Source: Polydactylus sextarius (Eukaryota; Chordata; Actinopteri; Polynemidae). Taken from it: a DNA stretch of 64,000 nucleotides. The stretch lies in contig CM028916.1 of the NCBI GenBank assembly GCA_016801845.1, positions 18,723,514-18,787,513 of the forward strand, in the 5' to 3' direction. A model generated the notes under the pieces. That model was not told where the DNA came from. It ran no database searches and saw only the letters and a program-made list of their open reading frames with translations. The position numbers were made by a program, and so were the translations under genes. Below, piece after piece: positions 34,360 through 47,300 of the stretch (the first letter of the stretch is position 1; every line of letters starts with the position of its first letter).

Positions 34360-36523
34360 TAGATGAAGGGGAGGTGAGTGTTTTAGTGCGTCTAAGTTAC
34401 AGTTTGCAGTCAGTGTGTTCAAACGGCCTGTAGCAGACACACTGTTCAAATATGGTCACTGGCATCCAGGGCATTCCTTCTTCCTGGATAACTGTGTCTA
34501 TATAAAGCTCTCCATACACTACACCCCATACACACTCACACACACACACACACACAGAGATATACAGCTCTGGACTGTAGCGTGTCAGACATACTAAATC
34601 AGTTAGCAACGAGGTTGACTGCCACAGATACATCTGTCACACACACTCAGCAGAGAAGCCGGGCAGGGACAGCGTGTTACTCAGCCTGACAGGAATGACC
34701 CAGTGACATCATCAGACAGGAAAGCCACGCTGACATCACTCTGTGTAAGGGGGGACAGGTGAGATCAGCTCGGGGGAAGTTGGGACAAATCTGAGTTGTT
34801 GACAGTAATCGAGTGCAAAAGTAGACTTCGTCATGATTCACTGAATAAATAAAGCATGACTAAAAAGGCCGGATACTCGCTAGGCAGCTGGTTGGAGCTA
34901 CCAGCGAAACAAAAAGGGTTATTCCTCTGGGAGGCATCAACCTGTTAGTTGAAACTGTAGGAGAGTTTGGCCAAAGTGATGTGTGACACCAGAGAAAAGG
35001 TGAAGAGGTTTATCCCCAACATCCTCCAACATCCAATAACCTCGTCTTTTAAACTCCACAACCAGTTTCTGAGGAGGGAAAAAGCATCCTCCGACCCAAA
35101 CAATGGCCACGTGGGTAATTTCCTCAGACTTGACTCATCAAACATATGTATTAGACAAGCCAGATGTGTCAGTATCTCTTTCCTCAATTCAGGAAATGAT
35201 GACAATGTAATTATGCTCTACAGCCGAGATCAACACAAATTTTACAGCTGGATCTTAGTGTTGAAACCATTCTGGCTCCACCGACAGGAAGGCAAAAATA
35301 CATTTTGAAGGATGTCAAAGCGTTAAAGCTGCTAAATTAGCGTTTTCTTTTTTATTTACAAGGCAGACTACACATACAGTACAGTTACGGGCTGCTCTGC
35401 AGGGAAAGGCAGCCTCACGGCAGTTCTCGACATACGCCATCACATCAAAAGCTCCTGAGATCAAAAGGAAAATTAATGACACTTGTCAAGAACACACTGA
35501 AAAATCTACACCCACATATACAAAAATAAAATTACACAGACCGAACACGACTGGGAGATCACAAGATTTCCCCTCAAAGTGTAAGTTGCTTTTTTAAGAC
35601 TCCACATCCACAAATCAGTGCTTCCAAATCAAAAGGAGTGCAGTTTGGTTATACAGCCAACCCCAGAACTGATCCGACCAAGCAACTTCTTTATCTAGAA
35701 TGATTTATCTTCTGCAGTTGGAATTTTCCTCCAATGCAAAACTAAAATGCCGTGGTATACTGACAAATTTGAACACTGTTTAAAATACTATTAGGGCTTT
35801 AATCCAACTAATACACTGTTAAGTAGTTTTGAAAGTGTCTGACTAGTTAAGGGACACTGATACTCACCTAAAGGACATCAAATCCTAAAGATTCTCAAAG
35901 ACTTGGACATACTCATGTAGATAATGACGTAAATAAGTACTTCAGATTTTATATCCATCTGTATATTCAAAAGGAAAAATGAGGAGTCTAAATTTTGCTA
36001 CAACTTGTGGGCGTTTCTGTGTTGTCTGTTTACGAGTACGACTGTCAGGAGAGTAAAGTTTGCTTTACAGGCAGGTACAGTAATATATTGTAAACTAGGG
36101 CTTTTTCTGGAGTAACACAACATTACAGGACACTCTGATAGAAATCCACTGTATAGAACACAAAGCCTATGAAGTTCAGTCATGCAGGATATCGAATCAA
36201 GTTCTATACATTACAGTTCTATCTAACAGGTCCCAAACAGTAACAGCTAGTATGGTATAAACCCCTCAGTCTGGGAGCTGAGACACAGCGACACAAGAGC
36301 AGCTGAACAACTGGTCTGTCCAGAAGAAGAGGCTTTTAATGGCACAGTATAAGTCTTTGATCCATTAGAGTCCATAATAGTGCTAAAGTCATTGACCGTT
36401 GTGATTTGCTACTGAAGGTCCAGCTGTGTTGAGTAATTTTATCCAGGTACTTTTTGTGTTTTGTTTTTTGTTTTTCTGATGCTAACGTCACAGAGAAGGC
36501 GATGGTGGTGGAAGTTGTGGAGC
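34360..36523. other. Intergenic region between ZAK and RAPGEF4, including RAPGEF4 3' UTR
   Basis: There are no exons or RNA genes here. The part from about 35330 to 36523 is probably the RAPGEF4 3' UTR. The remainder has only a short CA tract at about 34537-34555 and scattered short frames. Confidence 0.55.
35351..35356 (-). terminator. rapgef4: Candidate RAPGEF4 poly(A) signal AATAAA (minus strand)
   Basis: Plus-strand TTTATT is the first exact AATAAA on the minus strand after the RAPGEF4 stop, implying a 3' UTR of about 1.2 kb. An ATTAAA variant near 36335 could give a much shorter one. Confidence 0.4.
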
Positions 36524-39079
36524 TCATGTCCGCCGAGGCTCCAGTCTGTAGGAGAGCTGCGTCAGCGCCCTCTGGTTGTCGATCACACAGAGCTTCCTGA
36601 CGTAGCCCCGCACCTCGGCCTGATTCTTGTTCGGTTGGCATATGTCAGGATCTAACAGTAAGGAAGAAAAAAAACAGGAAATCAGACAAATAAGTCCAGC
36701 AGACAAATACAAAGAAAGAGCAGTGGTAAATAATGTTGCACTTACTGAACGGCTGGCTTCTACAATGCCTCACTTGACGAATTGCATTCGCTATAATACG
36801 CTGGAAATAAAGAAATTAAAAGTGAAATGTTGTAACTCTTATAAAACTGTCAGTAAAGTTAATAAGTTTCATTTTCACTGTGCACAAAGACTCACCATTT
36901 TCTCAAAATTGACCATACTGTCAATAAAAGTCTTGTTGCCCTCGTGTGTGAATGTCATATCTGTAAAGAAATTAATGACATTTTAATAACAGCCATGTTA
37001 ATCCCACAATTAATTCCTATGTGGAACAGTGACTGATGTGCTCCCATAAAGACGTGTGAATATTTTCCACACTGACTCATACCTTTGAGAAGGAGGGGCA
37101 TGAAGGGGATGATTGGAGGTTCCAGTTTGGTAACAGTGAGTCGGTAGGACCGGTGGTTTCTGGATGGATCCTGTCACCAAACAAACAAACAGAGTCAGTG
37201 CCTCATACACTACAAGGCTGGTTCACCCTGAAAAACACGACACGCTTTTCTTAATTAGCACTGCCCATATCTAATCATGCCGTTAGTTATGCTTTGATTT
37301 GCCATGTTTTTTAGTTATGTCTCTGAGATTTCTGTTGCCAAAACAATCAAATGGTGATGACTGGAAACGTTACAAAATCTCAGATGGATATCTAAACTTT
37401 CGCAAGAAATGTAACATTTCTGTGTCCAGAGATAACTGGAGAATTTGAAAATTCTCAACTTTAACTGACCTATTAAAGATATAACCAAAAGCCACTTTAA
37501 ATGTGAGAGACTTTAAATTGCAGCTTACCATCATGCTCTCAAACTCGGCATAGAACTTCTTAAACTTTGTGGGGAGTTTCTGCCAAAGATAGATATCATT
37601 TCAGTGACAGCAGACATAAATGTTGTTTAGCAACAGCAGAATACAAACAAGGTTCATGAAGATCTAGATGTAATTTAATTGGTATTAATAAAAAGATGTT
37701 TTACCTCCCACGTCTGGCTCAGTCTGCTCACAGCAGGGTTGCTCATCCCCATTATGATGGCAAAGAACGAGTTCAGGTTCTTAAACTCTCGACAGCTACA
37801 GTTAAACAATAAAATGAGATAAATGAAGGCAGCCTCGTCTTCTTATTCTGCGTAAGGAACTCTCAGTGACACACATCAACAGGTCCTACTCACTGTGCAG
37901 CGATCTTGATGAACTTCTTGAGGAGCTGGACTCTCTTGCTGAGTTGTCCACAGAGGCAGACTTCAGTGACAACCCAAAGCTGAACCTGGTTGAATCTCCG
38001 CAGGAATAAATCCAGATTAGCTGTGGTTCTTCTGAAACTCTGACGGCCAAACGTGTGGTAGAGCAGCTCATGCTGGTGAGAGGAGGGAGGAGACATTAGG
38101 AGAAGCAGGTGTGGGGTAGTTAATCCAGTGCAAGGGTGAATCTATCAAGAATGATTCTTGTGGGTTTTTGTTATAAAAAAGAAAGCACCAGCAGAACTTA
38201 AGAGCCAAAACAACAAACAACCTTGTTATTGGACTTTTTTCTCTTTATCCCTGTGTAAAACAAGGCTCTTGACAGAGTGTACTCTGGTCTTGTACTCTTA
38301 TACCTATACTCTTATACTGGTCTCAGGCTGTTTTTAGAGTTTGTGCTTGTGTGATACCTCATGCACACAGCTGAAGAGCTCCCAGTCAAACATGGTCATT
38401 TGGTAAGCCAGGTCCTTAGAGCTCATCAGCTCAAATGTGGACATGGAGCCTGCAGAGGGACCCTCCTGGTCTGGAAGAGGAGTCTGATACACACAAACCA
38501 CATGATGCACGCACATAAATTCATAAGGACATACAAAACTAGTACTGGTATTAACACGTGTAGGTTTGACCGGTTTTCCACTGGTTTTACAAATCCATTT
38601 CAAGGAAGCATTTATTATTTAAAGGATTTGTCACAAAATGTTTGTGTTTCTGTGTATTCACAATCATGCCAGGATTTGTTGGAAACCAGTTTCATAAAAA
38701 CATGTTCCAAATAAACAAAGGAAACTTTCTCCTCTCACCAGAGTGTTGAGCTGGTCTCGAGGACAGGCGAATAATCGCCCATTGATGCTCAAAGTGGAAA
38801 ACACTGACACGTCATTCGGCTTCAATATTTGTTTTTCTGTAACACAAATAAGTAGTTGAACTGTACAATACAGATACATCCCAACCACAAGAAGAGCTGA
38901 TGATCTAACTGCATGTAATGTTGTGTTCTTACCACCAGCAGAACTGAGGTGAACCAAAAGGAGCTCGTCAGTGCTGCCAAGTTTGTCAGCCACAGCGCCG
39001 ATCACTTCTCTTCCTGACGCTGCCACGGCGATCCGGATCGTTGTGTAGGTGTGATCGCTGCAGTACACCTTCAATAGGA
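36524..39079 (-). CDS. rapgef4: EPAC2 RA domain and CDC25 homology catalytic domain (exons 21-30)
   Basis: Exons are 38933-39079, 38739-38836, 38358-38483, 37894-38072, 37705-37795, 37529-37579, 37083-37170, 36896-36960, 36746-36800 and 36524-36651. The Ras-association part has VYCSDHTYTTIRIAVAAS and KPNDVSVFSTLSINGRLFAC. The GEF core has SSKDLAYQMTMFDWELFSCV, TTANLDLFLRRFNQVQLWVV, NLNSFFAIIMGMSNPAVSRL, DPSRNHRSYRL and DMTFTHEGNKTFIDSMVNFE. These are hallmark Rap-GEF helices with no breaks. Confidence 0.96.
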
Positions 39080-42000
39080 CTAAGACACAGGCAACAAAAA
39101 AAAAAACAATGTGACCACATCTGATTTAAAATGAAAATGTTCAAGATGAAGATGCATCTGTCCAGAACAAACACTAGAAGACTAGAAGCCAGTAGCTGTA
39201 CAACCAAGACATAAAACTGTTATATAATCAGCATCCATCTGAAGATTTTGCTGCAGATGAATCTGAAGAATGAATCTAGTCCAAGCTGTTTCACCAAATG
39301 TTTACACCACAGCAGTTATTTCTGCTTTCACTCTGTGCATTTCAGAGCATAACCATTAGTGTCCATCTCATGCGTCTGGTTAGCTGCTGTGTGCACATGG
39401 CATGAGTGACTGGCAGGAAAATAATATGTCCACATACAAAACCCATTAAAGTTTTACCATTTTATATTTTTTACATACATACTCAGTCTGCCTATTTAAT
39501 TGCACCAGAGTGATATCTGACTATAAACATGTATTAAATATGTGAGGAAGGGTTGGAGATTACACATCACAATTTCATGAAAATTTTTGTTGGGAAGTTC
39601 AACTTGGAGCTAAAGAAGATGATGATACACACACAAACATGTAAATATATATACACACACTTACTGTCATCTTGATTCCTAATGGGCTGTTTCTTCTGCA
39701 GTCTTTCTTCTCCATTACTGAACTGTCGTATTAGGGTTTTCTGTTATGTTACATGGGGTAACATGTCAGTTTCCACATCACTATGATGCATCTAACATAA
39801 AAAAACAATAATCTTTTTCATACCTTTTTTGATGATTTGGCTTCTTCTGAGCTACAACGTGAAAAAAGTGTACAAGAAATTGTGTAATAAATACATTTAA
39901 CTAGAGTTGGGATATAACATTGAAAGTATAGGAGCTGAGAGACATACTGCAGTTTGACAACTTTCTCCAGGTCAGGAACCAAGTCTTTCAGAGCTCTCAG
40001 TGTCCGAGAATCATTTGACAAACTTCCATACAACTCCTGCAGACGGACAAAGAGGAAGAAGTGCACTCAAACACAGCACGGCGCATATGTAAGCCGTGTA
40101 AGTAAGTGCATTTAAAAGCTTGTTCATATTTACCTCCAGGAAGGAAATTGCAGCTGGCTCCTCCTGTAGCAGGTATGTGTGTGTGTTAGCCCAGCGCAGG
40201 GCCAGAATCAGAGCCCTCCTCTTACTGTTGAGTGCGTACTCTAGCCGCTCCTGTTCAGAGCCGGGAGGAGATGCCGCATGGTAGGTGCAAACAAGGTTAA
40301 AGATAAAGACGAAGCTGTAGATCTCAGGTTTCTGACACGATAAACACTCAGGCAGACAAAGATATCCAGCTTGTCAGTCGCTGATCTGATATTTAAAACC
40401 TTATGACCTCAGTGTGAATCTAAACACAGTGTCGCTGCAGCCAGATTCATATTTTTATGCAGTTAAAGATAAAATCTTGAGTTGTTGAAGAGAAGTGGAG
40501 ATAGTGGTGTATAAACCTATTACAGCATAATCCAAGAATATTTTTTATTTTCAGAGTAGTTCCTCAAGCTTACTGCTAAACGCTTTTACTGAAAATAGAC
40601 CTGATACTTATAGAGAATCTACTGAAGGCTGTAATTAATCCTCTTCACTGGGTTTTATTGGTACTAAATGAGGCTACTGATTATTATGTATAATCATTGG
40701 CGCAGCAGTGGTAAAACACAAGTAGCTGAACACTTGTGCTACAATGACTAAGACAATAAGAAAAAGACTGTGTCAGCTTGGATTACAACTTCATACTATG
40801 GTGTTAAGAGGTGAGCACTCAGTCAGCAGTTCATTAGTGCTGGACGGTCAACTGCTGCTTCAGCGCTTCCATAAGCAGAACTGTAAGTTGCACAATCCAT
40901 GTTGCTGCTAGTAGCACTGTTATAGTACACAGCAAACAATAAACATGTTGTCAACATAACACTACCATGCTGCCAACTGTGTAAATAAATGTGTAAGTGC
41001 ATCTGACACGTGGGTATCACAGATACCACAGAGTTAACAAAAACAAGAAGAAGGAAATACCAAACAGTGAGGCATAGAAAGCAACAGAGAGAAGGCAGAA
41101 AGGATATTGTGCCATGAGTAGAGGACACAGCTGGCTGTTGGTCATGAAGACACAGTGCATGAGGACAAAATCATCCACTGCTGGGTCTGACAGGCGAGAG
41201 GAAGAATAAAGAGGGAAAGAGGGAGCAGAGTCAGAAGGGAAAGGGAAGAAATGATGTGCAACAGATTAAAGAGGCACAAAGGTTGTGAAAAAGCCATTCA
41301 TCATTAATTTATCTTGCTTTGCTGTTGCTCCATTCCTCCTTATTTCATTATAATGAGGTATATATCATCTTGGTACGCTCTGTACAATCAATTGCCACAT
41401 CTATGTTTTGGCAGTTAGAGGATAAAATAAACTCTACACTGTGTCCACCCTTTTATACTTGAAGAGTGAAAAGAAGAAACCTTCATAACAAACATAACAA
41501 ATGTATAATAATTTAATGTTGTTTAAGAGGGGGAAAAAAATGATGCACCAGATACAATTAAAAGGCACTGCCAACTCCAAGCACATTATCATATGCAGTA
41601 TTTAACACATGATAATCTTAGTAACAATCTTCAAGAAAATGTGATCAGTTTAGGTCTGCTAGCCTGTTGATATCACAGTTTTCTCTGGATACCTGGTTCA
41701 CTGTGATGTATGTCCATTCTCATTGTCTCCAGGAAATGGTCAAGAATCTTCTCTGGTGTTCCTGATATCACAGTGTACCTTCAAAAGGTGAGAAGAGTAA
41801 TTAGCATGCACTGTATGTTTTTGTTTTAGTTTACTTCCAGCTGTGTCACTATGTAGATATGTCTCACTTGATGCTTCCCAGGGTGGAGGCTCGTGGACTC
41901 TTTTCCAACACCAGCACCGCTTGTTCATGTTCTTTCAAACGCACCGTGTTGGCTTCCACATCCTCCAAGTACACAAACCACATCACAGCATCACTGTACA

Positions 42001-44296
42001 TCCAATAAGAAGCTGTGGTGTTTCAAATGTAATACAACTCATTGCCAGAGGAGGGCGACACATCATCGTCAGTCAGCATCACCAGACGCATAGTGACAAC
42101 CATAATAAATACAATGCTATCTTTTTATTGTCCTTCAGATGGTGTTTAATTGGTTGGAATTAACTAACTAACTGTGTTAATAACAGTGTCATTGGGACAG
42201 TTTGTGTTTTGTCACTACACTTCACTTGACACTCATCAGAATTGGAATAAAAGTCTGATCTACCCTGAGTATCCTGTTGAAGTCCTCCTTGTCCACACGC
42301 AGGAAGTGGCAGTTGTCCTCTCTTAGGACAATGGAGGCAGCACGAGGTGAATCTGTAACCAGGGCCAGCTTCCCAAAGTCATCACCCTCATGGAGTGTAC
42401 ACACCACACCCTGAGACACGCGCACACAAGTACATATGCATGATTGCACACATGGACAAATACCAAGATACAAACAAGCACAGGAACAAACAGAATTTGC
42501 TGGTCACCTTATGCCCTGAAGAGAAAAGGAGCAGGAGTACTGAGGCCTGGGATGAATCATCTGTACCTTCCTGTGTGTGTCTATGTGCAGAGCATTTGTG
42601 TGCACACGAGTGAATATGTGCAGGACATCTCTGTATGATGGATGCGTGGTGTGAATTTATTTACGCAAACAATCCTTTTAGCCACTTCATTGTAATGATG
42701 AGTCGCAGTGAGCTGAGCAGAGTTTGCCAAACTTCGCTGCTGGTGTTTCCCAGACAAACAGAGCACATCACATCCTGCTGCTCTGCTCCACACAGACAAA
42801 ACTATAAACAGCACTATGTGTCAAACAAAACAAAAAATAGAAGCATGGAGCACAGACACACCTTCCCGTAGATAACCACATTGACAGAGCCCTTCAGGAT
42901 GATGTACCAGGATGTACCCTCCTCTCCTTGGTTGAACACTGGAAGATTAAGAGAGACACCATTAACCCCAACATACATGACTCCCCCTCCCCCACTGTGT
43001 ACACCAGAGGTTCTCATACTGAGGCGTGGCTCACTGGTGGAGAAGTGGAAGTTGAAGGGTAAGTGTGAAGGGAAAGATGTGAGATATCTGCCATGTTAAA
43101 ATTTATAGTGTTTCTTGGAGTAATAACTCACACAGAGACCTGATAATGTGAGTTATGCTCCCTGAGGATATAATTATTTATTTTAAATGTCCATCACAAA
43201 TAAATGTCTATAAATCCTTTTAGAAATCATAGAGTAAAGATGCTAACTATACCTCAGGTCATGACAGGTGATTGCTTATTCAACACACTGTGCTGCCAAT
43301 TTGTTAACTGTTGTTGTTTTTTTGTTTGTTTTTTTTAGCGGGAAACACCTGAAAACACATTGTTACAGCTGAGATACCAAGAGGACATAAATACAGAAGG
43401 AAAAAAAGTTGCTCAGACAAAGAAAAACACAGTCTGAGACAAGGTGAAGACTCACACACGGTTCCAGCTTTTGCATGTGACTCAAAGATCACCACGCTTG
43501 CCAGTTCCCTCTTCACCTGCAAAACCAGAATACAGTTTCAAAGCACAAGCCATATTGGATTTAGCTGCACTGCAGAAATATGTGCAAGAACAGGAAAATG
43601 CACACATCAGGGTTTTTAAGGATTATTTAAAGTGACTCAGGAGTCCATATAGCCCGTCATGAGGACTAGTTCCACTATTTCTGTCCTTGATGTCTCTGCT
43701 TGTTCTGCATGTTTACAGTGTATAAAATAAATTACCTTGCTGATTTTTGTTCATAATAATGACTTAGTTAACTATTCCACACTATAATATGTTTTCTTCT
43801 TTGAATGAAAACACAAATTGCAAGATTTTTCATTTAGTAGTGTAATTTACATGTGTAACCACTATTTACAGAAGGATAGCAGACGTCAGAGGAACTTCTA
43901 ATTAAAAAAAAATTAAAGAGTTTGATTTAAGCCTTTAAACCCTTTGGATGGAAACCTAAGTAGGGCATTAAAAAGACTAACCAAAACATTTCTGCAGCCA
44001 GTACAGACTTAGGACCTGTTCAACATGGAGGATGTTTGCCAACACAGAACAGATTGTGCGTAAAGCTGTGTCTCATTACAGTAGTAGGAGGATTGACCAT
44101 AGCAACAACAACTTCTCCATCTAGTCTTAAACATGTTATTCTGGTGAATTAAGGGCTATCCTGAAAACCTGTACTGTTCCTTTTTAAAGAGAGGTGGATC
44201 TTCTGACTCACAGTGTTGGAGAGGTGAGCTAAGGCCTTGATGTGAAGCAGCTCATCATAGATGATCTCTAGGTCGTCCCCTGTCCTCTGACCAGGC

Positions 44297-44330
<34 letters not shown>

Positions 44331-47300
44331 GTCAGTCAGAATGACTCTGATCAAAGCACAACAGAATGACTATGACTCATTCTAATGCTGAACTAATAAG
44401 CTTGAATGAAATTATCTGTCTTGATTTACTTTTAATTATTATATATAGTAAACTATAATGCACTGTTATTGATTGACTGACGATTTCCTGAGGATCATGC
44501 GCAGCAGTGCATCAGGGCCGATCTGAGCGAGGAAGAGGATGGTCTCAGGCAGCTCCTCCTCACTCTCCCTCTTCTCCTCCTCGCTAGGCAACGGCGTGTC
44601 CTCCTCCTCATCATCAAGAAAACGGTAGAACAGGTACTTGTCCTGGAAACCCAGCTCCTGGTCCACTGAACAGCACACAAGCACACAATGGGTCAAAAGA
44701 CACAAGTCAAAACATTTAAACACACAAACATGAGTGATTTTTTTTTAGGGATCAGTATTTTCTGACATCGTCTTTGAAGTATATAATCTATATTTTATGT
44801 TCATGCTTCAAAAACATGTAATTAATTACCACTCATTCATACGAACACTCACTGTGATTGATGTTTAGATTCAAAACCCACACTCAAAGTCCATCAGTGA
44901 CTCTTTGCTTTTAGGTTAAATTTAGTGTGTCCACAGCAGCTTCCATTTCATTCTCTGAAGAGCACTAAAATCTAATTGGTCTTGAATCATATGCACAGTA
45001 AAACAAGATAACATGAAGAAATTAATTCTCCCTTTCCCATCTTTGTCAGCTATGTAATAAAAAAAAATAAGTGGATGTTAAAGCATACACTATGATAGGA
45101 AAGTAATAAAGTTAAAGTATAGTTACAATTATTACAAATTACAAATTATTACAAAGCCATAGTTACCATGGTTTAGCACCCCTTCTTCTAGTAGCGCCTG
45201 CCACATGCCAACAGCATGAGACCGTGTGAGAACACATGCACTCTGCAGCACCAGCCAGTCAACGAGCTCCGTACCTACACAGCATTGTCTACAATACACA
45301 CACAGAAATACATTATTCTAACAATAACTAAAAATATCACCTCAACCCAGAAACATTCCCCAAACTGCAGCATGTTCATATTATTTCTATACATATACAT
45401 ACAGCAGGAGCCGCAGACAAACATATACTTCTACCTGTATGTTTTCAGGTGGTACTTCCTGTCTCGGATCATGTGCGGCGCTCTGGACAGGATGGCGTTG
45501 CGGAGAACTTTCCCCGCTCTCTGCAGCTTCTCTGAGGGAATCTGCCACCAGGGAGACAAAGACAAAAAAGGTTATTTGTGATCCAAGAGGCTGCATATGC
45601 AACACATATACTTCCTGCATCCAGTTTCATGTGCTACTTTAATATAATATTCACAGTGGACGAGTGGAATAGACCCTATTCTTATAGTACTGATCCTAGG
45701 ACCTAGGTAAGTTAATATCACCAAGTTAAGCTTCATCTTATGATGGATAATTCAAACCAATACACCAATATAGTAAACCTGTTAGCAAAATGTCAATAAA
45801 CCCAAACTAAAAGTGATGCATGTAAATGAGTGAGTAGAAAGAGCACCATTCATACCAGTAAAACTGCATCCAAACACAGCACATACAAGCAAATACATCC
45901 TATACAAATCACACCTGCATCTCAGAGAGAGAGGACAGACACACACACACACACATACACACACATGCGCAAAAACACAAACCTGCTGTTGAAAACAACA
46001 AAGGAAAGCATGGTAATTGGGCAGATGGGATCTTTCTTCTATGTGCATGCATTAGCATAACTACAGAGGATCACAGCTGTGAGTCATCACTCGTCTTTTC
46101 ACAGAGCAAACACACACCTATAAAATCCATTCTGGCATCCTGGTTCATTCACAAACATGAAAGTATGCAGCAGCTGCCCATCTTTTAACTCTAAGTTCTT
46201 ACTGTGCTGTTCACGATACACAGAGCAGTTTAGTTGTTTGTAAAGAATCAAATACCTTTTGATTTCAAATATTAACTACAGCACAGCTACGTGTAAGCTC
46301 TGCAAGATTTAAATACATCAACTCTAAATATCCTGTCCACACAGATATTCTACAAACGCCAACACACATTGAGGCTGCCTGGCTTCAGTTCACTGGTTGC
46401 CAGTAATAGTTCTCTGTTGATTCGATAAGTTAATTTCAGTAATCAAGCTCACTTTTTTAACTTCATATTCATATCCACAACAGACCTTTTGGTCCTAATG
46501 TGAGCTAGATTGAGTGTTTACCTTGTTGTGAGCTTTGTTGGTAGAGTCAGAGTTCATGTTGTCCTTGTCCGCGAGTCCTGAGGAGAAGAAACCGTCATTG
46601 GACTGATCGACTTCTACAGGATGCAAATACTTCCCATTCACAGAACATCAAAACACAATTGAATCATTGTGTAGCCTGGATTGTAAATGCTAAAAAATGC
46701 AGGGAAGCGTGTTCTACTGCCCATGATGTTTGGATAAACATTAGGTGGGGAACAAGTATTATGTCTCCAAAAGGAAGCAGAGACTTTAGGATGACAGAGG
46801 TGTAGCACAGTTTTAATTTCATAGACTGACAAGAAAAAAATTCTCTTACATAATACAAGATTACAAAATGTGTTTCTTATTATACAACAGTATACTTAGA
46901 TCTCTATCACCTCTTATTAACTATATTTGTAAAATTGACTTCTCTTTCATTCTAGTGTTGGTGTGTGTGTCTACTCACTGTCATTGTTCGATCCGCTCTC
47001 CATGGCTCCATAAGGAGGAGCCAACAGTCCAGCCAGGCTCTGACGATATTTCTACAAGAAAAAAACAAACATGCACACATCAGAGTCAGCATCAATCTTA
47101 AAACTTTTACTCTTCTGCTGTTATGTTGAATCATTTACACAATGTCATCTATTTCACATCGAACTCATGTACATAAATAGTGTTACTCTGAAACAACACA
47201 CAGTGCAAGTGCCCCTCAATACAAAGCCCTTTGTGCAACCGAGATCATTTACATGCACAACAACTTACATTATATAACACACACTTGCACACACTCACAC

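Noticed and set aside
43012..43060. Sequence resembling an hAT terminal repeat (CAGAGGTTCTCATACTGAGG)
   Set aside because: No matching opposite end or target duplication was found nearby, so a mobile element cannot be supported.
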